Shown piece after piece: positions 28,720 through 39,117 of a stretch of DNA of 64,000 nucleotides. The translations under genes were made by a program, and so were the position numbers. This DNA comes from Saccharomycopsis crataegensis (taxonomy: Eukaryota; Ascomycota; Saccharomycetes; Ascoideales; Saccharomycopsidaceae), in assembly GCF_037102585.1 (NCBI RefSeq), contig NW_027043829.1, positions 1,302,001-1,366,000 of the forward strand. The letters run 5' to 3'. The notes beneath the pieces are model-generated. The model was not told the DNA's origin. It searched no databases and saw nothing but the letters and a program-made list of their open reading frames with translations. The first letter of the stretch is position 1. Each line of letters begins with the position of its first letter.

Positions 28720-29365
28720 TTTTAATGCTAATAATACTATCATAAAAGAGCCAAATTTTACTCCCAAAAAATGGTTAATTGTTTTGTTTCAATCAAGGTT
28801 TAATGGTGCTTTGTATAATACTGGTGTCTTGGAACGATCCAGATGAATAGACATATTACCAATGATGCAACTAATAACATCATGATGTATATTGTAAGAA
28901 TAGAGGTGTTGCGGAGTGTAAATTTTGTCTATTAGACCCCCTCTCCCCATGTCCATGAGTCGGAAGTGGCAGTGGCAGTTCTCATAAAAAGTGCCATTAG
29001 CATGCATATGGTATAAGCCCTGTTCGATCTAGAATGCGTTGGACTGTCTTCATTTTTTGATCTGCTTTTTTTTCTTCTGTAACTCAACTATATATTTACA
29101 GCTGTTGAACACTGGTAGCATAGTTAAAGGCGCCCTAGAAGCAACAAAAGGAAATAGGGAAAAAAAATCAGATTAAATAGGTGACTACTGTTTTGTTTTG
29201 TTTTCTCTTATTTATAAAGTGTTGTTGGTTGGCTAAGCAGCTATAAATAGATTCTTCTATTGATCCTCAAATTTTCATCTGATAATTAGTTCCTCACCAA
29301 TTTCATCATAACGGTTAAAAGAAAAGAGAAAGTTTAAAGTATCCAAAAGTGAATAACAAACAAAT
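28720..29365. promoter_or_regulatory. Intergenic NUP53-CHS7 with CHS7 TATA box
   Basis: Holds the NUP53 3' region and CHS7 promoter. A TATAAATA box at 29242-29249 lies 117 bp before the CHS7 ATG. A CCCCCT block at 28937-28942 contains the stress-element core CCCCT. No ORF worth calling. Confidence 0.45.
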
Positions 29366-30319
29366 ATGACATTTGGAAATATGAGCGAAGTGTGCGAGCA
29401 TGCCACAGTTCCTTTATGTAACTTGATTTCTTCGGGTGACGATCTTTTTAAGACAGGGGTGGTTCCTAAATGTTATGCCAGAAGTATTTATGTTGCCAAT
29501 ACGGTTATTTTCCAAGTGGGTACGACCATCATAAATATCGGGGCTTTGATTCTTATCGTCTTGATTCTTTTCAATATCAGAAGTAAGTTCACGGCCATAG
29601 GGAGAGCTGAGATGATGTTCTTGTACTCATCTTTGTTAGTATTAACTGTTTTCTCAATTGTCAATGATTGTGGGGTTTCTCCGCCAGGCTCCCGTACCTA
29701 TGGCTTTTTAGTTGCAGTTCAGAATGGTCTTTCCTCGGTATGCTCATGGGCTCTAATGGTATGTGGCTTTTTGGGTTTCGAACTTTGGGAAGATGGAAAG
29801 AAGAGATCAATGATGATGTTATATGTCTCAAGTCTTGGAATATTTGCGTTAACATTTATTTTGTCTGTGTTTGCTTTCCGTAACTTAGACTCATCCGTTA
29901 GTGTTGGTAGGGATACTGCCCTTTTTGTGGTGTTGTACCTCCTCAACGCTATATTTGTAGCAATTTATTTTGTTTCACAAGCGATTTTGTGCCTAGGAAT
30001 TTTGAAGAATGTTTGGGCATTTGGGGTCATCGCTCTCAGTTCATTCTTCTTTGTTTTTGCCCAAATTTTGACTTACCTGTTGTCTAAAGTGATTTGTGAA
30101 GGATGCAACCATTATTTAGACGGCTTATTCTTCGGTACTTTATCCAACACTCTCGCAATTATGATGATCTATAAGTACTGGGATATTATTACGGCAGAAG
30201 ATTTGGAATTTAGTGTTAGCAATGGTGAATCTTTTACCCAAATGTTCGGTTCATATGATGATAAGAAGAGTGATTTGAATTACAGTGACAGTAGATCAAA
30301 TCTTAATTATCCACTCTAA
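29366..30319 (+). CDS. CHS7: Chs7, chitin synthase export chaperone
   Basis: ER membrane chaperone needed for folding and ER exit of chitin synthase III (Chs3), hence for cell-wall chitin. The 317-residue protein starts MTFGNMSEVCEHATVPLCNLI, with the conserved cysteines of the family's N-terminus. It has about seven hydrophobic segments (roughly residues 45-70, 80-98, 115-140, 150-172, 185-215, 217-240, 252-270) and the typical stretch KVICEGCNHYLDGLFFGTLSNTLAIMMIYKYWDIITAEDLEF. The cytosolic tail is short, acidic and tyrosine-containing. Length matches Chs7 (about 316). If the organism uses the CTG-Ser code, the CTG codon in LTYLLSK becomes serine. A TATA box lies 117 bp upstream. Confidence 0.94.
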   Translation: MTFGNMSEVCEHATVPLCNLISSGDDLFKTGVVPKCYARSIYVANTVIFQVGTTIINIGALILIVLILFNIRSKFTAIGRAEMMFLYSSLLVLTVFSIVNDCGVSPPGSRTYGFLVAVQNGLSSVCSWALMVCGFLGFELWEDGKKRSMMMLYVSSLGIFALTFILSVFAFRNLDSSVSVGRDTALFVVLYLLNAIFVAIYFVSQAILCLGILKNVWAFGVIALSSFFFVFAQILTYLLSKVICEGCNHYLDGLFFGTLSNTLAIMMIYKYWDIITAEDLEFSVSNGESFTQMFGSYDDKKSDLNYSDSRSNLNYPL

Positions 30320-30535
30320 GTATGAGGATCTTTACTTATAGAGAATATTAGAATTATTATCTTTTATTACGTTGTTGTTTTTTCATTTCTCCCTGGTTGA
30401 TCCAATATTTAAAGTCATTTCTTTGCATTATCTTTTTTTATTTTATTATATGTGTACTACACATTTGACTCCCTTATTTCACAATTTATACAAATATATA
30501 TTCTTTTATTAAATAAAAAAGATGTTAAGAATAAT

Positions 30536-31996
30536 TCAACCTTTAGTGACCTTGAGAACAATTTCTTCAAGTTTTTCCAAGTCGTCTGTAGGAACTTGAG
30601 TTATATCCACGTTGCCAAAGTAATTCAAAATACCCTGTAAAATTTTAAAAGATTTCTTGTCATGAACAAAACTGATAGAGACACCAGTTCTGCCAAATCT
30701 ACCAGTTCTACCAATTCTGTGCAAATAGGTAGAAGGATCAGGTTCACCACTTTTGGTGGTTGGTAAATCATAATTAACTACCATGTTAACTGAAGGAATA
30801 TCAATACCTCTGGCCAAAACATTTGTGGTGATCAATACTTTAGATCTACCTTCTCTAAAGTCATCAATCAATTTATCTCTTTGGGATGGAACTAAGTCGG
30901 AATGTAAAACAGAGACACTGTGTCCTTCTTTCTTCAAACTACTGTATAATTCGTTAGCAGTGACTTTTTTGGCAACAAAAATAATAGACGAACCGACAGT
31001 CAAAATACCGTATAATTCGTTCAAGATAGTAAACTTTTGCAGTTCATTTTCACAGTCCATATAAAGTTGCTTGATGGCATCAACATTCAATTCTTCATGC
31101 TTCAATTCCATACTGTTTGCGCCTGGTGCAAATTTAACTGCATATTTACGCACCGCATCAGGGAAAGTAGCAGAAAACAAAACTATCTGAGAGGTTCTTG
31201 GGATCATTTTTCTTACTCTGATAGATTGTTCACCCAAACCTGCAGCATCCAACATGTTATCAGCTTCATCAAGAACCAATACTTTCAAGTTGGAGATGTT
31301 GATTTGCTTACGTCTAATGCAATCAAGAATGGCACCAGGAGTCCCTACCACGATATTGGCGGTAATTTGAACACCTCTAGTGTAAGCTTCTGGAACAACC
31401 AACTGGGTGGTAACTTTTGTAAACTTACCCATGGCTTCAACCACTTCCATGGTTTGTCTTGCCAATTCTCTTGCTGGGGACAAGCAAATCGCTTGCACTT
31501 GGTTGAGAGATGTATCAACTCTGGTTAACATATTCAAACTAAAGGCAGCAGTCTTACCGGTACCAGATTGTGACTGACCAATAAAGTTTGTTGGTGGGTT
31601 TTTGATTAATAAAGGCAAAGCATTTTCCTGGATCTTAGAAGGCTTGTTGAAACCCATTGCATAAAGACCCTTTAATAATTCTGCCGATAAATTCAAATCC
31701 TCAAAGGACTTCACAGAGTACAATGGCGAGTTTGGATCCGCCTGTAAATCAGCCAACTTTAATTTAACTTCATAAGATGATTTGATCAAATTCGACTGTG
31801 GTTTTTCATCTTCTTTATTTTCTGTTTTCTCCTTATCAGATTCTTCAGGTTTCTTTTCCTCCGGTTTCGTCTCTTCAGATTTCTTATCTTCAGTGGTATC
31901 CTTTACTTCTTTTTCTTCTTCTTTTGTAGTTGGCGCTTTGTCTCCTGATAAAGATAAATCTTTAAGGAGGTCAGAAGGCGAAATTTCTTCAGACAT
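30536..31996 (-). CDS. DBP5: Dbp5, DEAD-box RNA helicase for mRNA export
   Basis: ATP-dependent remodeller of mRNPs at the cytoplasmic face of the nuclear pore, activated by Gle1 and inositol hexakisphosphate; it also acts in translation termination. 486 residues. A Lys/Glu-rich N-terminal extension (about 1-75) leads into the Q motif (FNKPSKIQENALPLL). Walker A is SQSGTGKT (142-149), followed by PARELA, DEAD (243-246), SAT (275-277) and HRIGRTGRFGR near 430. LEKLEEIVLKVTKG ends the second RecA fold. The sequence between lobes (YAVKFAPGANSMELKHEELNVDAIKQLYMDC) is diagnostic of Dbp5 rather than eIF4A. It lies tail-to-tail with CHS7, about 215 bp away. Confidence 0.95.
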   Translation of the reverse strand: MSEEISPSDLLKDLSLSGDKAPTTKEEEKEVKDTTEDKKSEETKPEEKKPEESDKEKTENKEDEKPQSNLIKSSYEVKLKLADLQADPNSPLYSVKSFEDLNLSAELLKGLYAMGFNKPSKIQENALPLLIKNPPTNFIGQSQSGTGKTAAFSLNMLTRVDTSLNQVQAICLSPARELARQTMEVVEAMGKFTKVTTQLVVPEAYTRGVQITANIVVGTPGAILDCIRRKQINISNLKVLVLDEADNMLDAAGLGEQSIRVRKMIPRTSQIVLFSATFPDAVRKYAVKFAPGANSMELKHEELNVDAIKQLYMDCENELQKFTILNELYGILTVGSSIIFVAKKVTANELYSSLKKEGHSVSVLHSDLVPSQRDKLIDDFREGRSKVLITTNVLARGIDIPSVNMVVNYDLPTTKSGEPDPSTYLHRIGRTGRFGRTGVSISFVHDKKSFKILQGILNYFGNVDITQVPTDDLEKLEEIVLKVTKG

Positions 31997-32853
31997 TATT
32001 GAATATCGTTTATAGGGTGTTATTGTCTTTAGTAATGGGTGGCACTAAATAAGTTAGACCTTGGTTTTTGCTGTGGTGTTTTTGGAAAAAAAGTTAGCGG
32101 AAAAAAAAAATTGAAATTCCTGATATTATGAGCCCTTGCATTAGTTCTAAGGTTTTGATTAGCATGAAGTAGTTTCTGATAGCAGTTTATTTATTCATTT
32201 TGTTTTGTTTTCGATTTTGTATGACCAATTTATTTGTTTTCATTCATTTTATTGACCTTTGACTTTGATCTTTGCTATCATCATCCATTTCTTTCTTTCA
32301 CATAATTTATCTAAGCTAAAAAATCACATGAGTTTTTTTGGCCTGTAAACAGGACACACAAGCAAGTTTAATAAGTGCCAATATGATACAATAATAATAA
32401 TATACAAAAAATAAGAAGGTATTTATTGAGAAAAATTCTTCTCTTTTTGAAAAATTTAATTCATCTAAACAATAAAAATCTTGTAGCCGAAACCCGCAAA
32501 GCAAAAAAAAATATTCAATGTGCTTTGGCTAACAACTCATGGTTGTTCCATACAGATTCGATATATAATCACTATTTGATTATCACTTAAATAAATAAAT
32601 GTATAATATATATATATATATATATCAAGCTATAAATACTATTAACATTACCATTATTTCTGAATAACAGCTAACAGTGTCCCATTCAGAAAATCTTACC
32701 TCCATTATTGCACTTTTGAAAATAGTATCAATGAGTGAATGAATTGCATATTAATGAGTCAGAAAGGCTCTGAATATATCACTATATAGACAATAAATGC
32801 TTAATAAAGTTATAAAATACAAAAGCTAGAAATATTGTATACCATAGCTGCGG
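31997..32853. other. Intergenic between DBP5 and the LINE array
   Basis: The right part of the DBP5 promoter grades into a gene-free stretch. It holds a TA microsatellite (about 32606-32626) and, at 32730-32776, a copy of one end of the 140-bp inverted-repeat element found at 46017-46156 (about 80% alike over 40 bp). The LINE poly(T) (= poly(A) tail on the minus strand) begins at 32854. No supported ORF. Confidence 0.5.
32730..32776. repeat. Partial copy of the 46-kb inverted-repeat element
   Basis: The stretch GAATGAATTGCATATTAA followed by a GAGTCAGAAAGGCTCTGAATA-like end matches the right end of the 46017-46156 element (there GAATGAATTGTATATTAA, then GAGTCACAGAGGTTCTAAATA), by eye about 80% over 40 bp. 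The opposite end is not recognisable. This is an old remnant of a dispersed repeat, possibly an LTR or MITE edge. Confidence 0.5.
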
Positions 32854-33088
32854 TTTTTTTTTTAAATACAAAATTCAATATATTAATTAATTATATAACT
32901 ATATATCTCATAAACTATCTAATGTAGTTTGAAAATTAAAGTGTTAAGGGAAAACCATTAATGGTGAAAAACCCTATTATTGAGAAAAAATGTTTTTATG
33001 CGTTTTTAAGGTTTTTAATTGTTTTATTTTTTTTTTTTTTTTTGATTTTATTTTCTTGTTTTTCCCCACCTATTTTTTTCTTCTCCGC

Positions 33089-36000
33089 TTAAAAGATATT
33101 GCTTTCAAGCAAGAAGATCATTGAATCAACGGCCATATGACAATTGAAATGCCTTTTGGATTTCAATCTTGATAATTTTCGTTGGAAACCTAGATATCTA
33201 TCGATCGTTCTGGTTTCGTTCATGTTGGTGGCAGGGGTAATGATTGTTTGCCAGGTTAATGGGATATTCAAGTCAATTTTTTTCCAAAGTTTCTGGGCCA
33301 ATGGACATTCAATAAGATGGTGCTTCATGATTTCAAATTGGATTTCCTTTGGGGCATATTGGGGTTCATCATATCTGGTTAATTTTTTGCTGCAATAGTC
33401 ACAATGATTATTTACGTAATTGTGATTTTCAATGCCCAAATGAAAGATGTGAATATTTTGATATTTCCCCGGGAAATGTTGGTTGAATTTTTTGAGGTTA
33501 TGCCAAAAGTTATCAACTTGTTTCTGATTCACCCCAGTAATATCCATGAGTGTTTTTGACATCTTGTTCACATCTTGTTTTTCCCGTTGTTTTTTACTTC
33601 CTTTAGTATGGTCAAAATCCTTAATTCTAATTGGAATGTGTTGTTGATATTTTTCAGGAATCCCTTTTTCAATTGAATTTTTCAAATCTTCAATTCCAAT
33701 CTTCATTGGCTTCAACCTGATTGTACGTTTCTTTATACCAAGAACTTTTCTGAAATCCCAGTACGCTGTCCTTTCAGCATCTGAGAATGTGCTGCTATTC
33801 ATAACTTCTAAGGAAATTGAATCATTGGTATTCTCAATGTCATCGGCTAGTTCAAGTAATACCACCCACCAATAATGAGTTTTGATATATTCATCCTTTG
33901 GTGATTTTGTTGGTGATGTTTTTTGAATGATGTTATTGATAGTTGATTGGATTTTAAAACGTAATATCTGGTTATATTTAGTGTGACTATCCAAAAACAA
34001 ATCCTGGAAAATTTTAGCTCTTCGGTGTTGGAGTTGAGACTTTAAATCAATCATTGAGAAACCGCCTTTGTTGTTGTGTGTCTTGAGTGTGTCCAAAGAA
34101 ATAGGTGTATCTTGCTTGACCAATAATTTAATCGATGTGTCAATTTGATTCAACTGATTGGGTAACAAAGGTTGGTGTAGTTCTTTGTAATAGAACTTGG
34201 ATGCAATATATGTGTTGAATGCTTCTATTTTTGATTGAATCAGCAAGCTGGTCATGTTTGATAACTTGTACTTGATATAGAGGTCACGCTGCAATGTTTC
34301 CGGCCAAAATGTCACTGATGGCCCAATAGTTATCCCCAAATATGTCAATTGAAAGTTTTCATCAGCAATCTCAAATGGGAATGGTGTCAAAAATGGATAA
34401 GTATCAGTTGGTATGATTAGTTGGGATTTCTTTTCATTGAGTTTGCTGCCACTGAATTTTTCAAATAGTCTAATACATTTCATTGTTTTGGAATAATCTC
34501 TTTTATCTTTGAGGAAAACTGTGATATCATCAGCAAAAGCAAGATAATGTTGACTGCTATATGCTTCAGGTATCAAATCTCCTTGGTAACTATGGCCTCT
34601 GGTATTCTGTTTGATAGATCGTAGTAAAGGTTCTACTGCTAATGCAAATAATGAAGGGGAAAACGGATTACCTTGGAGGGTACCATTTTTTAAATTGAAT
34701 AATGGGCCGGTCATGTTGTTGATGTATAAGGATCCCGTTGTCTGCTTGAGGATGTTGATGATTAACTTGGCTAATTTTTTTCCAAAATTTAAATGGGACA
34801 ATAGTTGTTCCATATATTCGTGAGATATCCTATCGAACGCTTTCTCCAAATCCACAATTAGTATCAGCTTTTGTGGATTTGGTATTATATGCGTTTTATC
34901 TTTTGGATGAATTAGACTATCTAACATTTCTCTGAAAATGGTGATGTTGGAGAACGATGACCGGCCTGGAATAAAACCAGCTTGATCTTCCCCTATGATA
35001 TCAGGCAAGTGCTTCAACAACCTATTATTAATTATTGTGGATAATAATCGAAGATTAGTGTTGATAAGGGCTATCGGCCTATAGTTTCCAATGTTTTCTT
35101 TTGACTTTCCAGGCTTTGGTATGATGTTAAAGAGTATAGTTCGGTAGTGGAATGGTAAATTTCCTTCAGTTAGAATGTGGTTAAATTCTTGAAGAAGGAT
35201 GTGTTTGATTTGGGGAAATAATTCCTTATAAAATTTGTATGGGATTCCATCTATGCCCGGTGTGGACTTCAAATTTGCCGAATCAATTGCCAGTTTGAGT
35301 TCTTCCATTGTTATGGAGGAATCCATTTTTCTCTTCTCTTCAGGAGATATTCCTTGGGTTGGAATCACGTCCTGAAGATATTTATGTATTTTTTTTGTGT
35401 CCTTTGTTCCTCTGGTTCCATCAAACAAGTCCATATAATATTCAGTTGCTATTTTCATTATCTCTTCATGAGATTGAACTAGTGTCCCTTGTACATCTTT
35501 TAGCTGTTTTATTGGGCGTTGTTCTTGATATTGGTGGAAAACTTGGTTAATATGTTGATAATATTCCGTCATTTTATCAAGTTCAGGCACTTTCACTTTT
35601 TTCAACATGTGTTTGAGTTTTTCTGCTTTGCATTTAATATCAATTATTAATTCATCGGTTCCTTGGATATCTTCATTTATAGATTGGTGCCTGAGAACAT
35701 TAATGATTCTGTCGGTCAATCTATATCTCTTCATATTATAGTAAGCCTTGGATGAAGTTAAAGTCAACTCCACTGTAACTGAATCATGTGTGGATCTTTT
35801 CCCAAAATGATTTGTTTGTGTCATATTCCATTTGTTTTCTTTGTTTTTTAAGAAGCTCCCAGTGATATAGAACCTATCCAATCTCCGGCTTTTCCCTAAT
35901 TCTGATGCTTTATTAGTGAATGTTTTCTTGATGTTATGTTTGATTGAATTGAATGAGTCCTTCAAGTTCAACAAAGTAATGAGATTAGTTAAGGATTCAG

Positions 36001-36505
36001 CAACTGAGTCTTCACGGCTTCTATAATTTAGGGAGTCCGAACGATCAATAAAATTATTAAAATCACCAGCTAACATGATGTTGATTGTCTTTCCTGGGAA
36101 TCTAGTTTGAAGATTCTGATGTTGGGCAAGTAAACTGAGTTTGAGCTGATCATGGATCTGATTTTGCTTTTGGTATTGATTTGGATTATACAAGTTTATA
36201 ATCCAGAGTGCTTGGTTATTTTCTAATTCAATTAAGACATCCGTGATGTGTTTTTGGAGTTCATGTTGGACAGTAATACCTGCTAATTTGGATCCTAACA
36301 CTGGAATAGAATCATCAACAATTATTGCTGTTCTGGAACAGGTTGAATTATAGTATATGACTTTGTTATCGAACTGAAACGAAAAGTCTTCTGATAGATT
36401 TAGTTCTTGGAGCAAAGACACATTGGATTTTTGGGTGAAACTTATTACCAACTGGTCGCTGATACGACTCCGTTGTATATTTTGAGTATTGATTTTAATA
36501 ATCAT
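33089..36505 (-). CDS. LINE ORF2: APE endonuclease, reverse transcriptase, Cys/His motif
   Basis: 1138-residue protein that nicks target DNA and copies the element RNA onto the nick (target-primed reverse transcription). The endonuclease occupies about residues 1-235, with LLQELNL (catalytic Glu), LAGDFNNFIDRSD and STHDSVTVEL as the family's E, GDFN and DH motifs. The reverse transcriptase spans about 380-720: FNIIPKPGKSKENIGNYRPIAL, QAGFIPGRSSFSNI, LIVDLEKAFDRISHEY, GTLQGNPFSPSLFAL, and the catalytic YLAFADDITVF near 653-663. A C-terminal CDYCSKK followed by HHLIEC is the L1-like CCHC knuckle. No catalytic residue is missing. The start codon lies 5 nt after the ORF1 stop. Confidence 0.93.
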   Translation of the reverse strand: MIIKINTQNIQRSRISDQLVISFTQKSNVSLLQELNLSEDFSFQFDNKVIYYNSTCSRTAIIVDDSIPVLGSKLAGITVQHELQKHITDVLIELENNQALWIINLYNPNQYQKQNQIHDQLKLSLLAQHQNLQTRFPGKTINIMLAGDFNNFIDRSDSLNYRSREDSVAESLTNLITLLNLKDSFNSIKHNIKKTFTNKASELGKSRRLDRFYITGSFLKNKENKWNMTQTNHFGKRSTHDSVTVELTLTSSKAYYNMKRYRLTDRIINVLRHQSINEDIQGTDELIIDIKCKAEKLKHMLKKVKVPELDKMTEYYQHINQVFHQYQEQRPIKQLKDVQGTLVQSHEEIMKIATEYYMDLFDGTRGTKDTKKIHKYLQDVIPTQGISPEEKRKMDSSITMEELKLAIDSANLKSTPGIDGIPYKFYKELFPQIKHILLQEFNHILTEGNLPFHYRTILFNIIPKPGKSKENIGNYRPIALINTNLRLLSTIINNRLLKHLPDIIGEDQAGFIPGRSSFSNITIFREMLDSLIHPKDKTHIIPNPQKLILIVDLEKAFDRISHEYMEQLLSHLNFGKKLAKLIINILKQTTGSLYINNMTGPLFNLKNGTLQGNPFSPSLFALAVEPLLRSIKQNTRGHSYQGDLIPEAYSSQHYLAFADDITVFLKDKRDYSKTMKCIRLFEKFSGSKLNEKKSQLIIPTDTYPFLTPFPFEIADENFQLTYLGITIGPSVTFWPETLQRDLYIKYKLSNMTSLLIQSKIEAFNTYIASKFYYKELHQPLLPNQLNQIDTSIKLLVKQDTPISLDTLKTHNNKGGFSMIDLKSQLQHRRAKIFQDLFLDSHTKYNQILRFKIQSTINNIIQKTSPTKSPKDEYIKTHYWWVVLLELADDIENTNDSISLEVMNSSTFSDAERTAYWDFRKVLGIKKRTIRLKPMKIGIEDLKNSIEKGIPEKYQQHIPIRIKDFDHTKGSKKQREKQDVNKMSKTLMDITGVNQKQVDNFWHNLKKFNQHFPGKYQNIHIFHLGIENHNYVNNHCDYCSKKLTRYDEPQYAPKEIQFEIMKHHLIECPLAQKLWKKIDLNIPLTWQTIITPATNMNETRTIDRYLGFQRKLSRLKSKRHFNCHMAVDSMIFLLESNIF

Positions 36506-36510
36506 TATGT

Positions 36511-39117
36511 TTATTCATTGGAATTTTGATTTGTCTGTTTGTTTCTGGTTGCATCAGCTTCCAGAGTTGACAAATCATCATTGGTTGGTGTTAATTCTGT
36601 TTTCTCATGTACTGGAATTTCATCACCCAGTAGCATTTCATCCTGCTCATATTCTTCTGAATCCTCATATTCGTCTTTTGCATCATAGATGTATTCTCCA
36701 TCATTTTCATACTCCTCATCATATTCTTCGTCATTATCATTATCAGGTTCTGCACTTGATTCAGACAGGGTTGGCTCTTTAGAGCCAGTTTGTGCCAGTT
36801 TTGATGTCACTGATGGGTGTGGGTCTTTAATGACTAACTTAATAGATTTTGGTACAAATGGTTTTGGTGCTGAAGGCTTGGTGGTGTTAATTTTGGTCAA
36901 AATTGGGGTAGAGATTGGGGTAGATTTTGGGGTAGATTTTGGGGTAGATTTTGGAGTAGAAGCTGGGGTAGAAGTTGGGTTGGACAAGGTTTGATTAGAT
37001 TTTGGGGTAATTGGATGGGATCTAAACACATTCAACTTAATTCCTGGTTTGGCTGACTCTTGCTTGGTTTCAGCTGGTTTCTCCCTTTGAAGGATTTTCT
37101 TTGGTTTGACGGATGCCTTCTTTTTGGAGGCCTTTCTAACTTGATTAACCGGAGGAGGGGTGATTTGATGCTTTCTGTTGATAGCTGGTGTGGTAGTTTG
37201 AATATTTTCATAATCATCATCTCTTTCTTTGGATATTAATCCCAATTGGTGGAATGGATTCTTCCATAAATTGCTCAGTTCATTTTGTGGTGGTTTTGAC
37301 TGTCTGGATCTAGATGAACCATGAACCATGGTGAACTCGGTAGAAGGAACTTCAATCACTGGTGGTTGATTTTGCTTCTGTTTGGGGTTCTCATGACGAT
37401 CATCTGTAACATTTTTCTTTGGCCGCTTAAAGTAACAGTCTTTAGCTACATGGCTAGGCTTTTTGCAAATCGCGCAAGATGCTTGCTTGCAATTGTATCT
37501 GGTGTGTTCTCTTGAACCACAATTGATACAGTGTAAGCATTTAGTAATAACTTTAGAAACAATGTTGTCTTGGTGAATAACCGGGATTTGTTTTTCTGGT
37601 TCCATTTCCAAGTAACCATAAATGTAACGATTTTTAAGCTCCTCGTTAGGTCTTTTAGTCATGTCACTTTTAATCACTGAGAATGATGTTGGTTCAATTT
37701 GGGCTAGGTCAAGCGCTTGCTTGATGGTAGCATCGACAAAATAGTCGGGGGTTGTTTCCAAGGCTGTTATCTCAATCAATTGGATTTCTTTATCATTCTT
37801 ATTGATATTGATGCGTGGCTTGTAAGTGGATTGTTCAATGTCAACACTTAAATGGCTAGTGACAAAATCAATAAATGCATTACGTAACTTTTCATTCTTA
37901 GTTTGTAATTGACCTTTCAATATTGGGATAAGTGAGGATTTGAGACAAATAGTTTCATTTGAAATAAACAAGTAGTTTTGAGCTTCAATTAAAGCTTTCT
38001 TGATGAAGTTGATATCATCATTATCATTCAAATCAGTTTCAATGTTGGTTAATTTAACATCGATTAATTTTTGGAAGGCATCCTTTATTGTACTCAAATG
38101 ATCATCAAGCTCATACTTCCGGTAGAGCTCAGGTGGGATAATAAATGACATCATGATTTTTTGTTTATCTTGATGGCTCATAATAAATTTAATGTAATCC
38201 TCCTCTGCAATATTAGATTGTTTCAATCTTGAGAATTCATTAATTAAATGGGAATTTGTATAAAATTTGAAAAACTTTTCAATGGTGTAGATTTTGACAA
38301 ATTCTTGATATTTCTCTTCAACATTTTCCACTTTTTGTGTGTCAAATCCGAAAAGTGATCCCCTCATGCCCTTTTCCTTAATAGCATATTCAAGGACATC
38401 TTGGTGTTCGAACTTGATTGATTTGAGATATTTAGCCCATTTAAAAACTCTTTCGAATTTGGCTAAAACATTTTGAAAAGTGGAGGTGGTGTTCATAATC
38501 AGAGTCCCCTGTTGGGATGCGCCTTTAGAGCCCGAGGCGATTTGGGCGTAGGATCTGCTGAAAGCAGCAACTGGGGCTGGGTTAGTTTTTTTTGGGGTTT
38601 TTTGGTTTTCAGAGTTTTTTTGGGTTTTGTTGTTTTCAATTTTTTTTTGGTTTTCAGAGTTTTCAGTAACAAAATCAATAGAAACAGAAGGTTGTGAATC
38701 TCCTTGAGATTCAATGGTGGCTTGATTTGACATATGCATGTCGACGCTAGTGTCACCTGCACTATCAAGATTGCGATCGCAATCAACTGGAGAAACATTA
38801 ATTTCCGGGGCTGGGCGGTGGGCAATATCAACATCAGAATCAGCATTAGAGGCCTCATTTATGGTATTAGATGGGGTTGCAAAGGTTTCAGCAGTACTTA
38901 AAAAAGTATTGTCATCTTCCTCAGTGATTTCTTCGTCTGAATGTGGTTCATTTCCGTGTTTGTTTACATTGTTTTGATCGGTTGCGTTGGGATTTGCATG
39001 ATCTAAGTCAACGATAATATCAGAAGAAACCAGGGTTTCTTGAGAAGGTGGATCATTTGTTGGATCAGTGGAGTAGTTGGAAGGCTTTGGAATTCTTTTG
39101 GTATTATTAATACTCAT
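36511..39117 (-). CDS. LINE ORF1: nucleic-acid-binding protein with two CCHC knuckles
   Basis: 868-residue ORF1 protein, expected to bind the element RNA and form the retrotransposition particle. An acidic, Ser/Thr/Asn-rich N-terminus (about 1-190) precedes a mostly helical middle part (about 200-500; FKWAKYLKSIKFEHQDVLEYA). Two CX2CX4HX4C knuckles follow at about 528-560: CINCGSREHTRYNC and CAICKKPSHVAKDC. The tail is basic and Pro/Thr-rich with tandem STPK repeats (12-bp DNA repeat at 36915-36975), and an acidic end is rich in Glu-Tyr. It is much longer than mammalian L1 ORF1p and has no visible coiled coil of that kind. It ends TAA at 36513-36511, just before the ORF2 ATG. Confidence 0.88.
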   Translation of the reverse strand: MSINNTKRIPKPSNYSTDPTNDPPSQETLVSSDIIVDLDHANPNATDQNNVNKHGNEPHSDEEITEEDDNTFLSTAETFATPSNTINEASNADSDVDIAHRPAPEINVSPVDCDRNLDSAGDTSVDMHMSNQATIESQGDSQPSVSIDFVTENSENQKKIENNKTQKNSENQKTPKKTNPAPVAAFSRSYAQIASGSKGASQQGTLIMNTTSTFQNVLAKFERVFKWAKYLKSIKFEHQDVLEYAIKEKGMRGSLFGFDTQKVENVEEKYQEFVKIYTIEKFFKFYTNSHLINEFSRLKQSNIAEEDYIKFIMSHQDKQKIMMSFIIPPELYRKYELDDHLSTIKDAFQKLIDVKLTNIETDLNDNDDINFIKKALIEAQNYLFISNETICLKSSLIPILKGQLQTKNEKLRNAFIDFVTSHLSVDIEQSTYKPRININKNDKEIQLIEITALETTPDYFVDATIKQALDLAQIEPTSFSVIKSDMTKRPNEELKNRYIYGYLEMEPEKQIPVIHQDNIVSKVITKCLHCINCGSREHTRYNCKQASCAICKKPSHVAKDCYFKRPKKNVTDDRHENPKQKQNQPPVIEVPSTEFTMVHGSSRSRQSKPPQNELSNLWKNPFHQLGLISKERDDDYENIQTTTPAINRKHQITPPPVNQVRKASKKKASVKPKKILQREKPAETKQESAKPGIKLNVFRSHPITPKSNQTLSNPTSTPASTPKSTPKSTPKSTPISTPILTKINTTKPSAPKPFVPKSIKLVIKDPHPSVTSKLAQTGSKEPTLSESSAEPDNDNDEEYDEEYENDGEYIYDAKDEYEDSEEYEQDEMLLGDEIPVHEKTELTPTNDDLSTLEADATRNKQTNQNSNE

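Noticed and set aside
32606-32626. TA repeat as a regulatory site
   Set aside because: Plain dinucleotide microsatellite in AT-rich DNA.
36900-36990. CRISPR-like array in LINE ORF1
   Set aside because: 12-bp degenerate tandem repeats without spacers, encoding STPK units in a eukaryotic ORF.
36689-36994. 101-codon ORF antisense to LINE ORF1
   Set aside because: Valine/glycine repeat translation of the STPK repeat on the wrong strand.
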